Assembly: GCA_016720935.1 (NCBI GenBank) | Contig: JADKJP010000005.1 | Coordinates: forward strand, 248,001-312,000 | Source: Bacteroidota bacterium | GTDB taxonomy: Bacteria; Bacteroidota; Bacteroidia; AKYH767-A; 2013-40CM-41-45 | Direction: 5' to 3' | DNA length: 64,000 nucleotides | Position numbers and translations under genes: made by a program | In this document: positions 1 through 7,068 of the stretch, one piece after another | Numbering within the stretch: the first letter of the stretch is position 1 | How the letters are laid out: each line of letters opens with the position of its first letter | Notes under the pieces: generated by a model | Database searches by the model: none | Seen by the model: only the letters and a program-made list of their open reading frames with translations | Told to the model about the DNA's origin: nothing

Positions 1-223
1 GCTGTTCGGCGTGCTGAATCATTTCTTCAAACGCCTCAAGCCGGGTCTGCTCGCATAATTCTTTGTAAATACTGATGTTTCCTCCGAAAATTGTCTGGAT
101 ACCACCGGCAAGATTTCCGAAGATACTCCTGCTCCGGACAGTAATTCCGCGGATAATACCCAATGACTCCACAATTCTGTAGCCGTCGAGGGTCAATGCT
201 GTTGTGATCATTCGTTTGTCCAT
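1..223 (-). CDS. YbjQ/DUF74 family protein, 3' part cut off by the window edge
   Basis: Reading the minus strand from the ATG at 221-223 gives 74 codons without a stop up to the window edge. The protein begins MDKRMITTALTLDGYRIVES and continues LGIIRGITVRS, then GGIQTIFGGNISIYKEL and an EAFEEMIQHAE helix. This is the order of the YbjQ family (UPF0145/DUF74): a strand with T-x-x-x-x-G-Y-x-I-x-x, a G-x-x-x-G-x-T-V segment, then a GG-hinge and a helix of the E-A-x-x-x-M type. YbjQ proteins form small pentameric rings and are described as putative heavy-metal-binding proteins; no enzymatic role is established. About 30 C-terminal residues lie outside the window. The divergent CDF cation exporter 200 bp away fits a metal-related context, but that is only inference. 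Confidence 0.8.
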   Translation of the reverse strand, partial: MDKRMITTALTLDGYRIVESLGIIRGITVRSRSIFGNLAGGIQTIFGGNISIYKELCEQTRLEAFEEMIQHAEQ

Positions 224-265
224 GTGAATGAGATATAATTTTTTTATGAAGGTAGGAATTTAGTG

Positions 266-342
266 GATTTTTGATTGGAGATTTTTGATTGTAGATTTTT
301 GATTGTAGATTTTTGATTGTAGATTGTAGATTGAAGATTTTA
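266..342. repeat. Heptamer array of 11 units, GATTTTT/GATTGTA type
   Basis: Eleven consecutive 7-bp units all start with GATT: GATTTTT, GATTGGA, GATTTTT, GATTGTA, GATTTTT, GATTGTA, GATTTTT, GATTGTA, GATTGTA, GATTGAA, GATTTTA. The phase never slips. The array lies between the divergent YbjQ-like and CDF genes. It belongs to a set of at least eight intergenic arrays in this window with the same 7-bp period. Confidence 0.9.
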
Positions 343-424
343 TAAGGTTTCACGGGAATTTATACAGTGATTTTTTTGTTTACTCGAGGGGGCTTGCTAA
401 CTTGCATTCGTTTAAATAAACAGA

Positions 425-1411
425 ATGAACACGGCGAGGCAAAACTTTTCTTTTCAAAAAATTGTTGCCACTGTAAGTGTCGTATTGTTCGTCATCAAGA
501 TTGTAGCATGGTATATTACCAATTCCGTTTCCATTCTTACTGATGCATTAGAAAGCACTATCAATGTAGTGAGCGGTTTCATTGGACTCTACAGTTTATA
601 TCTCAGTGCTCAGCCCAAAGATGAAAATCATCCTTATGGTCATGGCAAAGTGGAATTTGTTTCCGCTGCAATCGAAGGCACACTCATTTCTGTAGCCGGA
701 CTTATCATCATTTACGAAGCAATCAATAATCTGCAGCATCCGCATGTTATTGGTAAACTCGACTATGGTATTTACCTGGTGAGTTTTACTGCTCTTATCA
801 ATTTCACTGTCGGATATTATGCTGTACGTAAAGGAAAAGCAAATAATTCAATGGCACTAGTTGCCAGCGGAAAACATCTTCAATCCGACACCTACTCTAC
901 TTTGGGTATTATCGTCGGGCTGATTTTAATTTATTTTACAAAACTTGCATGGCTCGACAGTGCTGTTGCATTGTTATTTGCTTTCTTTATCATTTTTACC
1001 GGCTACAAAATCATCCGTTCTTCCCTGGCCGGGATTATGGATGAAGCGGATAATGATCTCTTAAAAAAAGTTGTTGCCTCTTTTCAGAAAAACCGGAAAC
1101 AAAACTGGATAGATCTTCACAATCTCCGCATCATTAAATATGGCGGAATGTTGCACCTGGATTGTCACATGACCGTTCCCTGGTTTTTAAACGTACACGA
1201 AGCGCACAATGAAATTGATCAATTGGAAAAACTCGTAAGAGAACATTTTGGCGAAAGTGTGGAGTTGTTTGTTCATACTGATGGCTGCCTGGACTTCTCC
1301 TGTAAGATCTGCACCAAGACGGATTGTACAGTCCGGAAGAATGCTTTTGTCAGACAGGTAGAATGGTCGGTCGAGAATATTTCAACGAACAGCAAACACA
1401 AAATCGACTGA
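425..1411 (+). CDS. Cation diffusion facilitator (CDF) family metal exporter
   Basis: The 328-residue protein has six hydrophobic segments in the first ~205 residues and a cytoplasmic C-terminal domain, the layout of CDF divalent-cation/proton antiporters. Metal-site residues are visible: D40 in the second helix (SILTDALEST, with N47 where many family members have a second Asp), and H151-x3-D155 in the fifth helix. The loop after helix 2 carries the family motif HPYGHGK at 69-75. The C-terminal domain ends with a cysteine-rich tail (C-x5-C-x2-C-x4-C around residues 290-310) not needed for the basic fold; it could bind metal or sense it. The likely substrate is Zn, Mn or Fe, but it cannot be decided from sequence. 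The gene converges on oxyR, with only 37 bp between stops. Confidence 0.9.
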   Translation: MNTARQNFSFQKIVATVSVVLFVIKIVAWYITNSVSILTDALESTINVVSGFIGLYSLYLSAQPKDENHPYGHGKVEFVSAAIEGTLISVAGLIIIYEAINNLQHPHVIGKLDYGIYLVSFTALINFTVGYYAVRKGKANNSMALVASGKHLQSDTYSTLGIIVGLILIYFTKLAWLDSAVALLFAFFIIFTGYKIIRSSLAGIMDEADNDLLKKVVASFQKNRKQNWIDLHNLRIIKYGGMLHLDCHMTVPWFLNVHEAHNEIDQLEKLVREHFGESVELFVHTDGCLDFSCKICTKTDCTVRKNAFVRQVEWSVENISTNSKHKID

Positions 1412-1448
1412 TTTCTTTTCGATAAAATAGTTTGTTCAGGAGCAGCAG

Positions 1449-2384
1449 CTATTCGATTTCCAAAACTTTTGTCTGCGATTTTTTCTTTTCCAAAGGAACG
1501 GCCGCTATAATTTCATCCATTACTGCCTGGAGAAACTTTTTTCTCGGGAAATTTTTCATGACTACCAGACTTATTTCTCTTACCGGTTTTGGATTGGCGA
1601 ATTCCCTGACATTTTTCTTTTGCTGAGTACTGAGTTTTAAAGCGGCGAGTTCCGGGATGATGGTAATTCCCTGATAGCGGTCCACGAGGTTGATGAGCGT
1701 TTCAATACTGCCCGCTTCATAGGCGACGTGTTCACTTTCCGTGTCCAGTTTTTTCAATTCGCAGAGATTAAAAACCTGATTGCGTAAACAATGGCCTTCC
1801 TGCAACAACCACAGGTGATGAATGTCTATTTCTTTTGGAAGTATGTATTTTTTCGCGGGAAGTTTCTCGCTTTTTGAAGCGTAAGCATAAAATTCTTCCC
1901 TGAAGAGCGGGTATTCCTCAAGTTGATCTTCGTGCAAAGGTGTAGCGGCAAGTCCGGCATCCAATTCTCCGCTTTTTAGTTGGCGGATGATGTCATTGGT
2001 CACGGCTTCGCGGATAAACAATTTCATCGAAGGAAATTTTTTTCCGAAAGGTCCCAGGAACAAAGGAAGCAGATAGGGCGCCAACGTAGGAATAATCCCC
2101 AAACGGAATTCGCCTGTAATTCCATCCTTCGTTTCCAAAGCAAAATCCCGTAGTCTGTTTACTTCTGCAAGAATGTGCCCGGCTCTGCGGATAATTTCTT
2201 CGCCTTCCTTTGTAGGCACCAGTGGCTGTCTGGTTCTGTCGAAAATTTCAAGTCCCAGTTCTTCCTCCAATTTGCGCACCATCATGCTCAATGTAGGCTG
2301 CGTAACAAAACTGTGTGATGCGGCGCGGGCAAAATGCCGGTGACGGTCCAGAGCAAGAATATATTCCAGTTGCTGTAGATTCAT
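1449..2384 (-). CDS. oxyR: Peroxide-sensing LysR-type regulator OxyR
   Basis: This is a LysR-type regulator with an N-terminal winged helix-turn-helix (residues 1-60, RAASHSFVTQPTLSMMVRKL) and an effector domain. Two cysteines lie in the OxyR-specific context LQEGHCLRNQVFNLC. Counting from the ATG at 2384 they are C199 and C208, the same numbers as the disulfide-forming pair of E. coli OxyR, and GHCLR is a hallmark of peroxide sensors. The reading frame opens six bases earlier, but MNLQQLEYI matches the family N-terminus, so 2384 was chosen; length is then 311 residues. The protein should activate catalase/peroxidase-type genes after oxidation by hydrogen peroxide; no such target is adjacent. 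A palindrome overlapping its own promoter suggests autoregulation. Confidence 0.93.
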   Translation of the reverse strand: MNLQQLEYILALDRHRHFARAASHSFVTQPTLSMMVRKLEEELGLEIFDRTRQPLVPTKEGEEIIRRAGHILAEVNRLRDFALETKDGITGEFRLGIIPTLAPYLLPLFLGPFGKKFPSMKLFIREAVTNDIIRQLKSGELDAGLAATPLHEDQLEEYPLFREEFYAYASKSEKLPAKKYILPKEIDIHHLWLLQEGHCLRNQVFNLCELKKLDTESEHVAYEAGSIETLINLVDRYQGITIIPELAALKLSTQQKKNVREFANPKPVREISLVVMKNFPRKKFLQAVMDEIIAAVPLEKKKSQTKVLEIE

Positions 2385-2395
2385 GATCATAAATA

Positions 2396-2413
2396 TTATC
2401 TATACAAAGATAA
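2396..2413 (-). promoter_or_regulatory. oxyR promoter box overlapped by an inverted repeat
   Basis: TTATCT-ATACAA-AGATAA is a perfect 6-bp inverted repeat with a 6-bp spacer. The minus-strand reading of 2405-2412 is TATCTTTG, a full match to the Bacteroidota -7 box TAnnTTTG, and lies 20 nt before the oxyR ATG at 2384. A dyad lying over the -7 box is what one expects of a LysR-type autorepressor site. No clear TTTG -33 box is seen at the usual 19-bp spacing. Confidence 0.55.
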
Positions 2414-2456
2414 AATATATCTGTTTGATTTATGTGTCTGGTCTCCTCATCTTTGC

Positions 2457-2491
2457 GTTGGTGGTTGGTGCTTAGTGGTTGGTGCTTAGAG
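2457..2491. repeat. Heptamer array of 5 units, GTTGGTG/CTTAGTG type
   Basis: Five 7-bp units without phase slip: GTTGGTG, GTTGGTG, CTTAGTG, GTTGGTG, CTTAGAG. It lies in the divergent spacer between oxyR and the small membrane protein gene. The unit sequence is unlike the GATTGAG arrays but the period is the same. Confidence 0.8.
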
Positions 2492-2528
2492 AAGCTGCGA
2501 TTCTCTCCCGTTTTTTTTATTTCTTTGC

Positions 2529-2666
2529 ATGATGGCTGAGCCGGAAAATAAACAAGCAGAAAGCAAAGTCAAGAGCTACTTAAAAAAAGTCGGGCTCATT
2601 GGTTTTTTATTCTTTTTGATCAAAGGTTTGCTCTGGCTCGCCTTTGGTTATTTTCTTTTGAAATAA
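2529..2666 (+). CDS. Small single-span membrane protein, 45 residues
   Basis: The frame from ATG 2529 (a second ATG follows at once) to TAA 2664-2666 encodes a charged N-terminal half (AEPENKQAESKVKSYLKK) followed by one hydrophobic helix, GLIGFLFFLIKGLLWLAFG, ending YFLLK. The positively charged stretch before the helix predicts a cytoplasmic N-terminus. The KxxLKKVGxIGFLFFxxKGLxWL pattern looks like a conserved family of tiny Bacteroidota membrane proteins, but I know no assigned function. It is encoded between oxyR and the ArsC-like gene. The coding case rests on the charge/helix architecture and a clean stop; it is too short for statistics. Confidence 0.6.
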   Translation: MMAEPENKQAESKVKSYLKKVGLIGFLFFLIKGLLWLAFGYFLLK

Positions 2667-2699
2667 AAATATCCCGAAGCGATTTCCTGATTAAAATAG

Positions 2700-2782
2700 C
2701 CCTGGGCGCAGGGAGTCCCGCCTGTGCGGGACGACCGGAGCACAGGTGAGCCGGTGGATGTGAAACTACCTGTCGGCGCTCC
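2700..2782. other. GC-rich structured intergenic element with two hairpins
   Basis: This 83-bp stretch is far richer in G+C than its surroundings. Hairpin 1 pairs GTCCCGC (2715-2721) with GCGGGAC (2726-2732) around a CTGT loop. Hairpin 2 pairs GGAGC-ACAGGT (2737-2747) with ACCTGT-CGGC-GCTCC (2768-2782), with a four-base bulge CGGC. It ends 39 bp before the ArsC-like start codon. It could be an RNA leader structure, a REP-like repeat or a terminator without U-tract; sequence alone does not decide. Confidence 0.5.
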
Positions 2783-2821
2783 AATATTTATCCCGGAAAA
2801 CCTTTATCATTGCAGAGCTTT

Positions 2822-3172
2822 ATGAAGAAAATTTATCACCTCAGTACCTGTTCCACCTGTCAGCGCATTCTCAAAGAACTAAAACCGGGAAAAGATGTTG
2901 TTCTTCAGGATATCAAAACGGAAAAAATCACAGCGTCACAACTGGATGAGATGATCAAACTATCCGGTTCAGCAGAGGCTTTGTTCAGTCGGGTTGCGTT
3001 GAAATACAGAAGTCTTGGCTTGAACAACATGACTCTTTCTGAAAAAGATTACAGGAAGTATATTCTCGAAGAATACACTTTTCTCAAACGGCCGGTAGTG
3101 ATTATCGGCAAAGAAATTTTTATTGGAAATTCCGCAAAAGTTGTCGCAGCGGCAAAAGCAGCAATGAAATAA
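2822..3172 (+). CDS. ArsC/Spx-family thioredoxin-fold protein
   Basis: The 116-residue protein starts MKKIYHLSTCSTCQRILKEL. The C-S-T-C motif at residues 10-13 (C-x2-C) sits at the end of the first strand, as in the ArsC/Spx/YffB superfamily, and the length (110-120) and C-terminal RPVVIIGKEIFIG strand also fit; RP followed by a hydrophobic strand is the cis-Pro region of these proteins. True glutaredoxin-coupled arsenate reductases use a single Cys followed by R/S residues, so arsenate reduction is not assured; a thiol oxidoreductase role is equally possible. The frame is open four codons upstream, but ATG 2822 gives the family N-terminus. No ars genes are nearby; oxyR, two genes away, makes an oxidative-stress link conceivable. 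Confidence 0.75.
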   Translation: MKKIYHLSTCSTCQRILKELKPGKDVVLQDIKTEKITASQLDEMIKLSGSAEALFSRVALKYRSLGLNNMTLSEKDYRKYILEEYTFLKRPVVIIGKEIFIGNSAKVVAAAKAAMK

Positions 3173-3284
3173 TGAAGTGACGAATTCTGATTTCAATTTG
3201 CGGAAACTGTGATCATAAGATCCGGAACCGTTTTAAAATTCCTTTTTAGACAAGAATATTCAATCCGGAAATTCACAGGAGAAA

Positions 3285-4181
3285 ATGTCCGATCACCGCA
3301 AAGCGCATATTTCGATTTTTATCGCGAATCTGATTTACGGTGCAAATTTCAGTATCGCAAAAATCGCGATGCCAAATTACATTACTCCATCTGCTTTCAT
3401 TCTGCTGCGCGTGTTGTGCGCAACTACTTTGTTTTTTCTGCTTGATCGTGCACCGGCCGACAGAAAAGCGATTGAGAAGAAAGATTACCTGCGTTTTTTT
3501 GAATTGGGATTGTTTGGGGTCGCGATCAATCAGCTTTTGTTTTTCGAAGGACTGAGCCGTACAACAAATATCAATGCCGCCCTGATCATGACCTCCACGC
3601 CTATTCTGGTAACACTCATGGCATTTCTGTTTCTGAGAGAACACCTGAAATGGATACAATCCGGAGGGATCGCACTCGGTCTGGCAGGTGCAGTAACCTT
3701 GATTCTGCAATACCAGCACACAACGGGCAAGCCGACTGCAATGGGCGATCTGATGGTATTTATCAATGCGACTTCTTACGCCTTATACATGGTTCGTGCA
3801 AAAAGGCTGATGAAAAAATACGATACCTGGCAGGTGATTAAATGGACCTTTGTATTTGGTCTGATCCTGGTGATTCCTTTTGGTAGTCCGGGACTGGCAA
3901 AGGTTGAATGGCAGACCTTTACACAAACGGTCTGGCTGAGCGTGGGTTTTGTACTCATCTTCACGACCTTTTTCGCTTACCTGCTGAATACCGTTGGACT
4001 GAAACACCTTTCGGCCTCGGTGGTGAGTTTCTACATTTACCTCCAACCGCTCTTTGCGACACTGATTTCGCTGCTCATCACGCATGAAGCAATCAGTTCG
4101 GTTCAGGTGATTGCCTGTGTTCTCATCTTTGCCGGGGTTTACCTGGTGAATTATCCTGCGCTTGGTAAAGCCAAATCTTAA
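3285..4181 (+). CDS. EamA/DMT-superfamily permease
   Basis: The 298-residue protein has ten hydrophobic segments in two similar halves, the EamA (DUF6) layout. The first half includes YGANFSIAKIAMP and the family-type segment NAALIMTSTPILVTLMAFLFLRE; the second repeats the theme with LSASVVSFYIYLQPLFATLISLL. These permeases act in the inner membrane as drug/metabolite exporters; the substrate is unknown. AGGAG at 3277-3281, three bases before the ATG, is one of very few Shine-Dalgarno-like sequences in this window. The gene is separated from yicC by 30 bp, which contain a separate promoter, so it is probably its own transcription unit. Confidence 0.88.
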   Translation: MSDHRKAHISIFIANLIYGANFSIAKIAMPNYITPSAFILLRVLCATTLFFLLDRAPADRKAIEKKDYLRFFELGLFGVAINQLLFFEGLSRTTNINAALIMTSTPILVTLMAFLFLREHLKWIQSGGIALGLAGAVTLILQYQHTTGKPTAMGDLMVFINATSYALYMVRAKRLMKKYDTWQVIKWTFVFGLILVIPFGSPGLAKVEWQTFTQTVWLSVGFVLIFTTFFAYLLNTVGLKHLSASVVSFYIYLQPLFATLISLLITHEAISSVQVIACVLIFAGVYLVNYPALGKAKS

Positions 4182-4191
4182 CGTATTTTTG
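4162..4191 (+). promoter_or_regulatory. Promoter of yicC-gmk
   Basis: TTG at 4162-4164 is followed after 19 bp by TATTTTTG at 4184-4191, matching the Bacteroidota consensus TTTG-N19-TAnnTTTG. The -33 box lies within the end of the EamA gene. The yicC start codon follows 20 nt after the -7 box. Confidence 0.65.
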
Positions 4192-4211
4192 TCCTCAATT
4201 AAACCACAGCC

Positions 4212-5084
4212 ATGATTCGCTCCATGACCGGGTTCGGTAATGCAACTATCGAACACGGGAACAAGACCATTTCCGTCGAAATAAAATCGGTCAACAGCAA
4301 ATTTTTCGACCTGACCCTTCGTCTGCCTTCACTTTACCGTGAAAAGGAATTCGAAATACGTGGAGATCTGAGCAAACAGATTGAACGTGGCAAAGTGGAA
4401 TGTTCCATTTCCGTTGAATCTCAGGAGGCACCAAAAAAGAGCAGCATCAATTCCGCTCTTGTCAAGGCGTATTATGAAGAGCTGAAAACAATTTCCGACG
4501 ATTTGAAATTACCTCCTGCAAATTTTCTGAAGATTATTCTTGGTTTACCGGACGTTCTGAATACCGAAAAAAACCAGCTCGATGAAGAAGAATGGGCCGC
4601 GGTGAAGAAAGCGATCGAAAAAGCTGTTGCCGCATTCCAGGAGTTCCGTAAAATGGAAGGAGCAAGTTTATCGCGCGATCTCGAACAAAGAATTCAGGCG
4701 ATCGATGCTGGCATGAAAGATCTCGAAATCTACGAAGCCGGACGTATCGAACTGGTTCGAAAACGTCTTCAGCTGAATCTCGAAGAGTTTATCCAGGTGA
4801 ACAACATTGATCGCAATCGTTTCGAACAGGAATTGATTTTTTATATTGAGAAATACGACATTTCAGAAGAAAAAGTAAGACTGAAAAGTCATCTGAATTA
4901 TTTTTTGAAAACAATGAAAGACGACCCTTCCGGTGGGAAAAAACTTTCCTTCATCGGACAGGAAATCGGAAGAGAAGTCAACACTATTGGTTCGAAAGCC
5001 AATGACGCCAATATGCAGAAATCTGTTGTTGGTATGAAAGACGAACTGGAAAGAATAAAAGAACAGGTGCTGAATATTCTCTGA
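4212..5084 (+). CDS. yicC: YicC/YloC family endoribonuclease
   Basis: The 290-residue protein begins MIRSMTGFGNATIE, the signature N-terminus of the YicC_N domain, and ends with the DUF1732 domain GREVNTIGSKANDANMQK then VVGMKDELERIKEQVLNI, the conserved YicC C-terminus (family: REANTLGSK-x-D-A and L-K-x-E-L-E-K-I-R-E-Q-V-x-N). E. coli YicC is reported as an RNase that helps degrade certain small RNAs. The stop codon is two bases before the gmk ATG, so the two genes are co-transcribed, an arrangement common in many bacteria. Confidence 0.93.
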   Translation: MIRSMTGFGNATIEHGNKTISVEIKSVNSKFFDLTLRLPSLYREKEFEIRGDLSKQIERGKVECSISVESQEAPKKSSINSALVKAYYEELKTISDDLKLPPANFLKIILGLPDVLNTEKNQLDEEEWAAVKKAIEKAVAAFQEFRKMEGASLSRDLEQRIQAIDAGMKDLEIYEAGRIELVRKRLQLNLEEFIQVNNIDRNRFEQELIFYIEKYDISEEKVRLKSHLNYFLKTMKDDPSGGKKLSFIGQEIGREVNTIGSKANDANMQKSVVGMKDELERIKEQVLNIL

Positions 5085-5086
5085 GG

Positions 5087-5653
5087 ATGATACAAGGGAA
5101 ACTTTTACTGTTCTGTGGACCTTCCGGTAGTGGTAAAACAACCATTGTACATCATCTCCTGCAAAAAAATCCGAAAATAGAATTTTCTGTTTCCGCGACA
5201 ACACGTCCGCAGCGTGCGAACGAAACCGACGGGAAAGATTATCACTTCATTTCCGTTGAAGAATTTAAAAAGCGGATCGCGAATGATGAATTCGTGGAAT
5301 GGGAAGAAGTTTATACCGATCGTTTTTACGGAACATTAACATCCGAAATCGAAAGAATCTGGAGCGAACACAAAGTTGCGATCTTTGATGTGGATGTTGA
5401 AGGTGGACTAAAGATCAAAAAGATTTTTGGTCAGATGCTACTTTCAGTCTTCGTAATGCCGCCATCGGTGGAAGCATTGCACCAACGTCTTAAATCACGT
5501 AATTCTGAAACAGCGGAATCGTTCAAAGCCCGCATCGCGAAATCCGAACACGAACTTACTTACGCCTTCCGTTTCGACAAAGTGATCATTAATGATGATC
5601 TTGATAAGGCTCTTGAAGAAGCGGAGAGATTGGTGGAGGAGTTTTTGAAGTAA
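5087..5653 (+). CDS. gmk: Guanylate kinase
   Basis: This 188-residue cytosolic enzyme phosphorylates GMP to GDP with ATP. The P-loop GPSGSGKTT is at residues 11-19. The GMP-binding segment SVSATTRPQRANETDGKDYHF (split here as SATTRP and GKDYHF) and the lid/closing sequence FDVDVEGGLKIKKIF are all in place. Length is normal for the family (185-210). It starts 2 bp after the yicC stop. The C-terminal residues run straight into a 15-unit heptamer array that separates it from nadD. Confidence 0.95.
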   Translation: MIQGKLLLFCGPSGSGKTTIVHHLLQKNPKIEFSVSATTRPQRANETDGKDYHFISVEEFKKRIANDEFVEWEEVYTDRFYGTLTSEIERIWSEHKVAIFDVDVEGGLKIKKIFGQMLLSVFVMPPSVEALHQRLKSRNSETAESFKARIAKSEHELTYAFRFDKVIINDDLDKALEEAERLVEEFLK

Positions 5654-5662
5654 GGACTTTGG

Positions 5663-5767
5663 GATTGTAGATTTTGGATTGAGGATTGTAGATTGAGGAT
5701 TGAGGATTGAGGATTGTAGATTGAGGATTGAGGATTGTAGATTGAGGATTGAGGATTGAGGATTGAG
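5663..5767. repeat. Heptamer array of 15 units, GATTGAG/GATTGTA
   Basis: Fifteen 7-bp units run without slip: GATTGTA, GATTTTG, GATTGAG, GATTGTA, three GATTGAG, GATTGTA, two GATTGAG, GATTGTA, four GATTGAG. It begins 9 bp after the gmk stop and is the longest array in the window. It shares units with the array at 266-342. Confidence 0.92.
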
Positions 5768-5865
5768 AGGGGAATAGAAATAAAAAGTCGGGAGTTTGGA
5801 GTCGATTTTGAACAACTTCGAACTTTATGAATTGAGAATATTTTTTCTGTAGGAAAATTAATACC

Positions 5866-6438
5866 ATGAAAATCGGCCTCTACTTCGGATCATTCAACCC
5901 TGTCCACAACGGGCACATGGTGATTGCGGGGTATATGGCGGAGTTCACGGATTTGGATCAGGTTTGGTTTGTTGTTTCTCCACACAATCCTTTGAAAGTA
6001 AAACACAGTTTGTTGCAGGATTATCACCGTCTGACTTTGGTACGTCTGGCCATTGGAGATAACAGGAAATTAAAGGCTTCCGATATTGAATTTAAATTAC
6101 CGCGACCGAGTTACACCATACACACGCTTGCTTATTTACAGGAAAAACATCCTGAATATAAATTTGTTTTATTGCTTGGCAGCGACAATATTGAAACTTT
6201 TCACAAATGGAAAAACTACGAGCAGATTCTGGAAGGGTATGAACTCTATGTTTATCCCCGCGACGGATCGGCTACCAGTGAATTATTTTCTCATCCAAAA
6301 GTAAAACTCATCAACGCGCCACGCATGGAACTCAGTTCCACTTTTATCCGCGACGCCATCAAAAACAAAAAAGACATCCGCTACATGCTTCCTGAAGCTG
6401 TTTGGGCGTATGTGGAGGAGATGGGGTTTTATAAATAG
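5866..6438 (+). CDS. nadD: Nicotinate-nucleotide adenylyltransferase
   Basis: The 190-residue protein carries the nucleotidyltransferase motif GSFNPVHNGH at residues 8-17 (the family G-x-F-[ND]-P-x-H-x-G-H) and near the C-terminus SSTFIRDAI, the ISSTxIR motif that contacts ATP phosphates. It transfers AMP from ATP to nicotinate mononucleotide in NAD synthesis. Length is typical (190-215). It follows gmk in the same direction after a 213-bp spacer that holds the heptamer array, so co-transcription with yicC-gmk is possible but the array makes it uncertain. Confidence 0.94.
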   Translation: MKIGLYFGSFNPVHNGHMVIAGYMAEFTDLDQVWFVVSPHNPLKVKHSLLQDYHRLTLVRLAIGDNRKLKASDIEFKLPRPSYTIHTLAYLQEKHPEYKFVLLLGSDNIETFHKWKNYEQILEGYELYVYPRDGSATSELFSHPKVKLINAPRMELSSTFIRDAIKNKKDIRYMLPEAVWAYVEEMGFYK

Positions 6439-6473
6439 TTCCGGGTTCCGGGTTCCGGGTTTTGAGTTCCGGT
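6439..6473. repeat. Heptamer array of 5 units, TTCCGGG type
   Basis: Units TTCCGGG, TTCCGGG, TTCCGGG, TTTTGAG, TTCCGGT start directly after the nadD stop codon. The reverse complement of the same unit occurs at 7003-7044 on the other side of the four-helix-bundle gene. Confidence 0.85.
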
Positions 6474-6505
6474 CTTTTTGACTAATTAAAAACTCCATTG
6501 AGAGT

Positions 6506-6898
6506 TTATTTCTTGAATCTGCTCCCTTTGAATTCGGAATTTTTAAGATAGGAAATTAATTTTCCAACCTGAAGCATCTGAGCTTTCAGTTCCCTGGTTA
6601 AGTTTTCAAATTCAATTGTTGAAATCAACTTTTGATCAGACGCGATTACCAATTGTGAAAGCAATTCACCTGCTGAACCTTTTGCAATGAACAAAAAATG
6701 AATAAATTCTTTATTTCCGGATCTCTCAAATCCTTCTGCAATGTTAGACATAATTGAAATTGCCGATTTCCTCATTTGAATTCTGAGCACAAAATCTGAT
6801 TTAAACTCAGGCATCTTTGTAAGTAAATAAATATTATTTGTGAGAACTCTCGCCTTCACCCAAATTTCCAATTCTTCGAAAGAAGTTACAGTGGCCAT
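6506..6898 (-). CDS. Four helix bundle protein (S23/IVP family)
   Basis: The 130-residue protein matches the family first seen in 23S rRNA intervening sequences: FEELEIWVKARVLTNNIY at the start, then the signature QMRKSAISIMSNIAEGFER and the pattern EFIHFLFIAKGSAGELLSQL. Four amphipathic helices assemble into a pentameric bundle in solved relatives; the function is not known. In Bacteroidota such genes are frequent orphan insertions. Here it sits alone, opposite to its neighbours, and is bracketed by inverted heptamer arrays (6439-6473 and 7003-7044), which suggests it arrived or moves as a unit. Confidence 0.9.
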   Translation of the reverse strand: MATVTSFEELEIWVKARVLTNNIYLLTKMPEFKSDFVLRIQMRKSAISIMSNIAEGFERSGNKEFIHFLFIAKGSAGELLSQLVIASDQKLISTIEFENLTRELKAQMLQVGKLISYLKNSEFKGSRFKK

Positions 6899-7002
6899 TT
6901 TATTTCAAAGGTTAAAGTTCTTGTTTGGTTTTACAACCCAACTAATGCTGGTTTTCATTTGCATTAAAAAAAAATCTCTAGCAGAATTAAAATGACATAA
7001 AC

Positions 7003-7044
7003 AACCCGGAACGCAGAACCCGAAACCCAACACTTTGAACCTAC
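7003..7044. repeat. Heptamer array of 6 units, AACCCGG type
   Basis: Units AACCCGG, AACGCAG, AACCCGA, AACCCAA, CACTTTG, AACCTAC. Read on the minus strand the units include TTCCGGG, as in the array at 6439-6473, so the two arrays form an inverted pair around the four-helix-bundle gene. The CACTTTG unit also supplies the TTTG -33 box of the next gene. Confidence 0.75.
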
Positions 7045-7064
7045 AGAGAAAACCGCTACGTTTG
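7034..7064 (+). promoter_or_regulatory. Promoter of the cystathionine gamma-synthase/lyase family gene
   Basis: TTTG (7034-7037), 19 bp, TACGTTTG (7057-7064) is an exact match to the Bacteroidota consensus. Only 4 nt separate the box from the ATG at 7069, so transcription should start at or next to the start codon. Confidence 0.75.
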
Positions 7065-7068
7065 CACC

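Noticed and set aside
36..353. Minus-strand frame of 105 codons overlapping the YbjQ-like gene
   Set aside because: Its N-terminal part is a translation of the heptamer array and the rest is out of frame with the recognisable YbjQ/DUF74 protein.
2822..3172. Calling the ArsC-like protein an arsenate reductase
   Set aside because: It has C-S-T-C rather than the single-Cys active site of glutaredoxin-coupled ArsC, and no ars genes are adjacent.
5663..5767. CRISPR array
   Set aside because: Repeats are 7 bp with no spacers and no cas genes are nearby; it is a period-7 tandem array.
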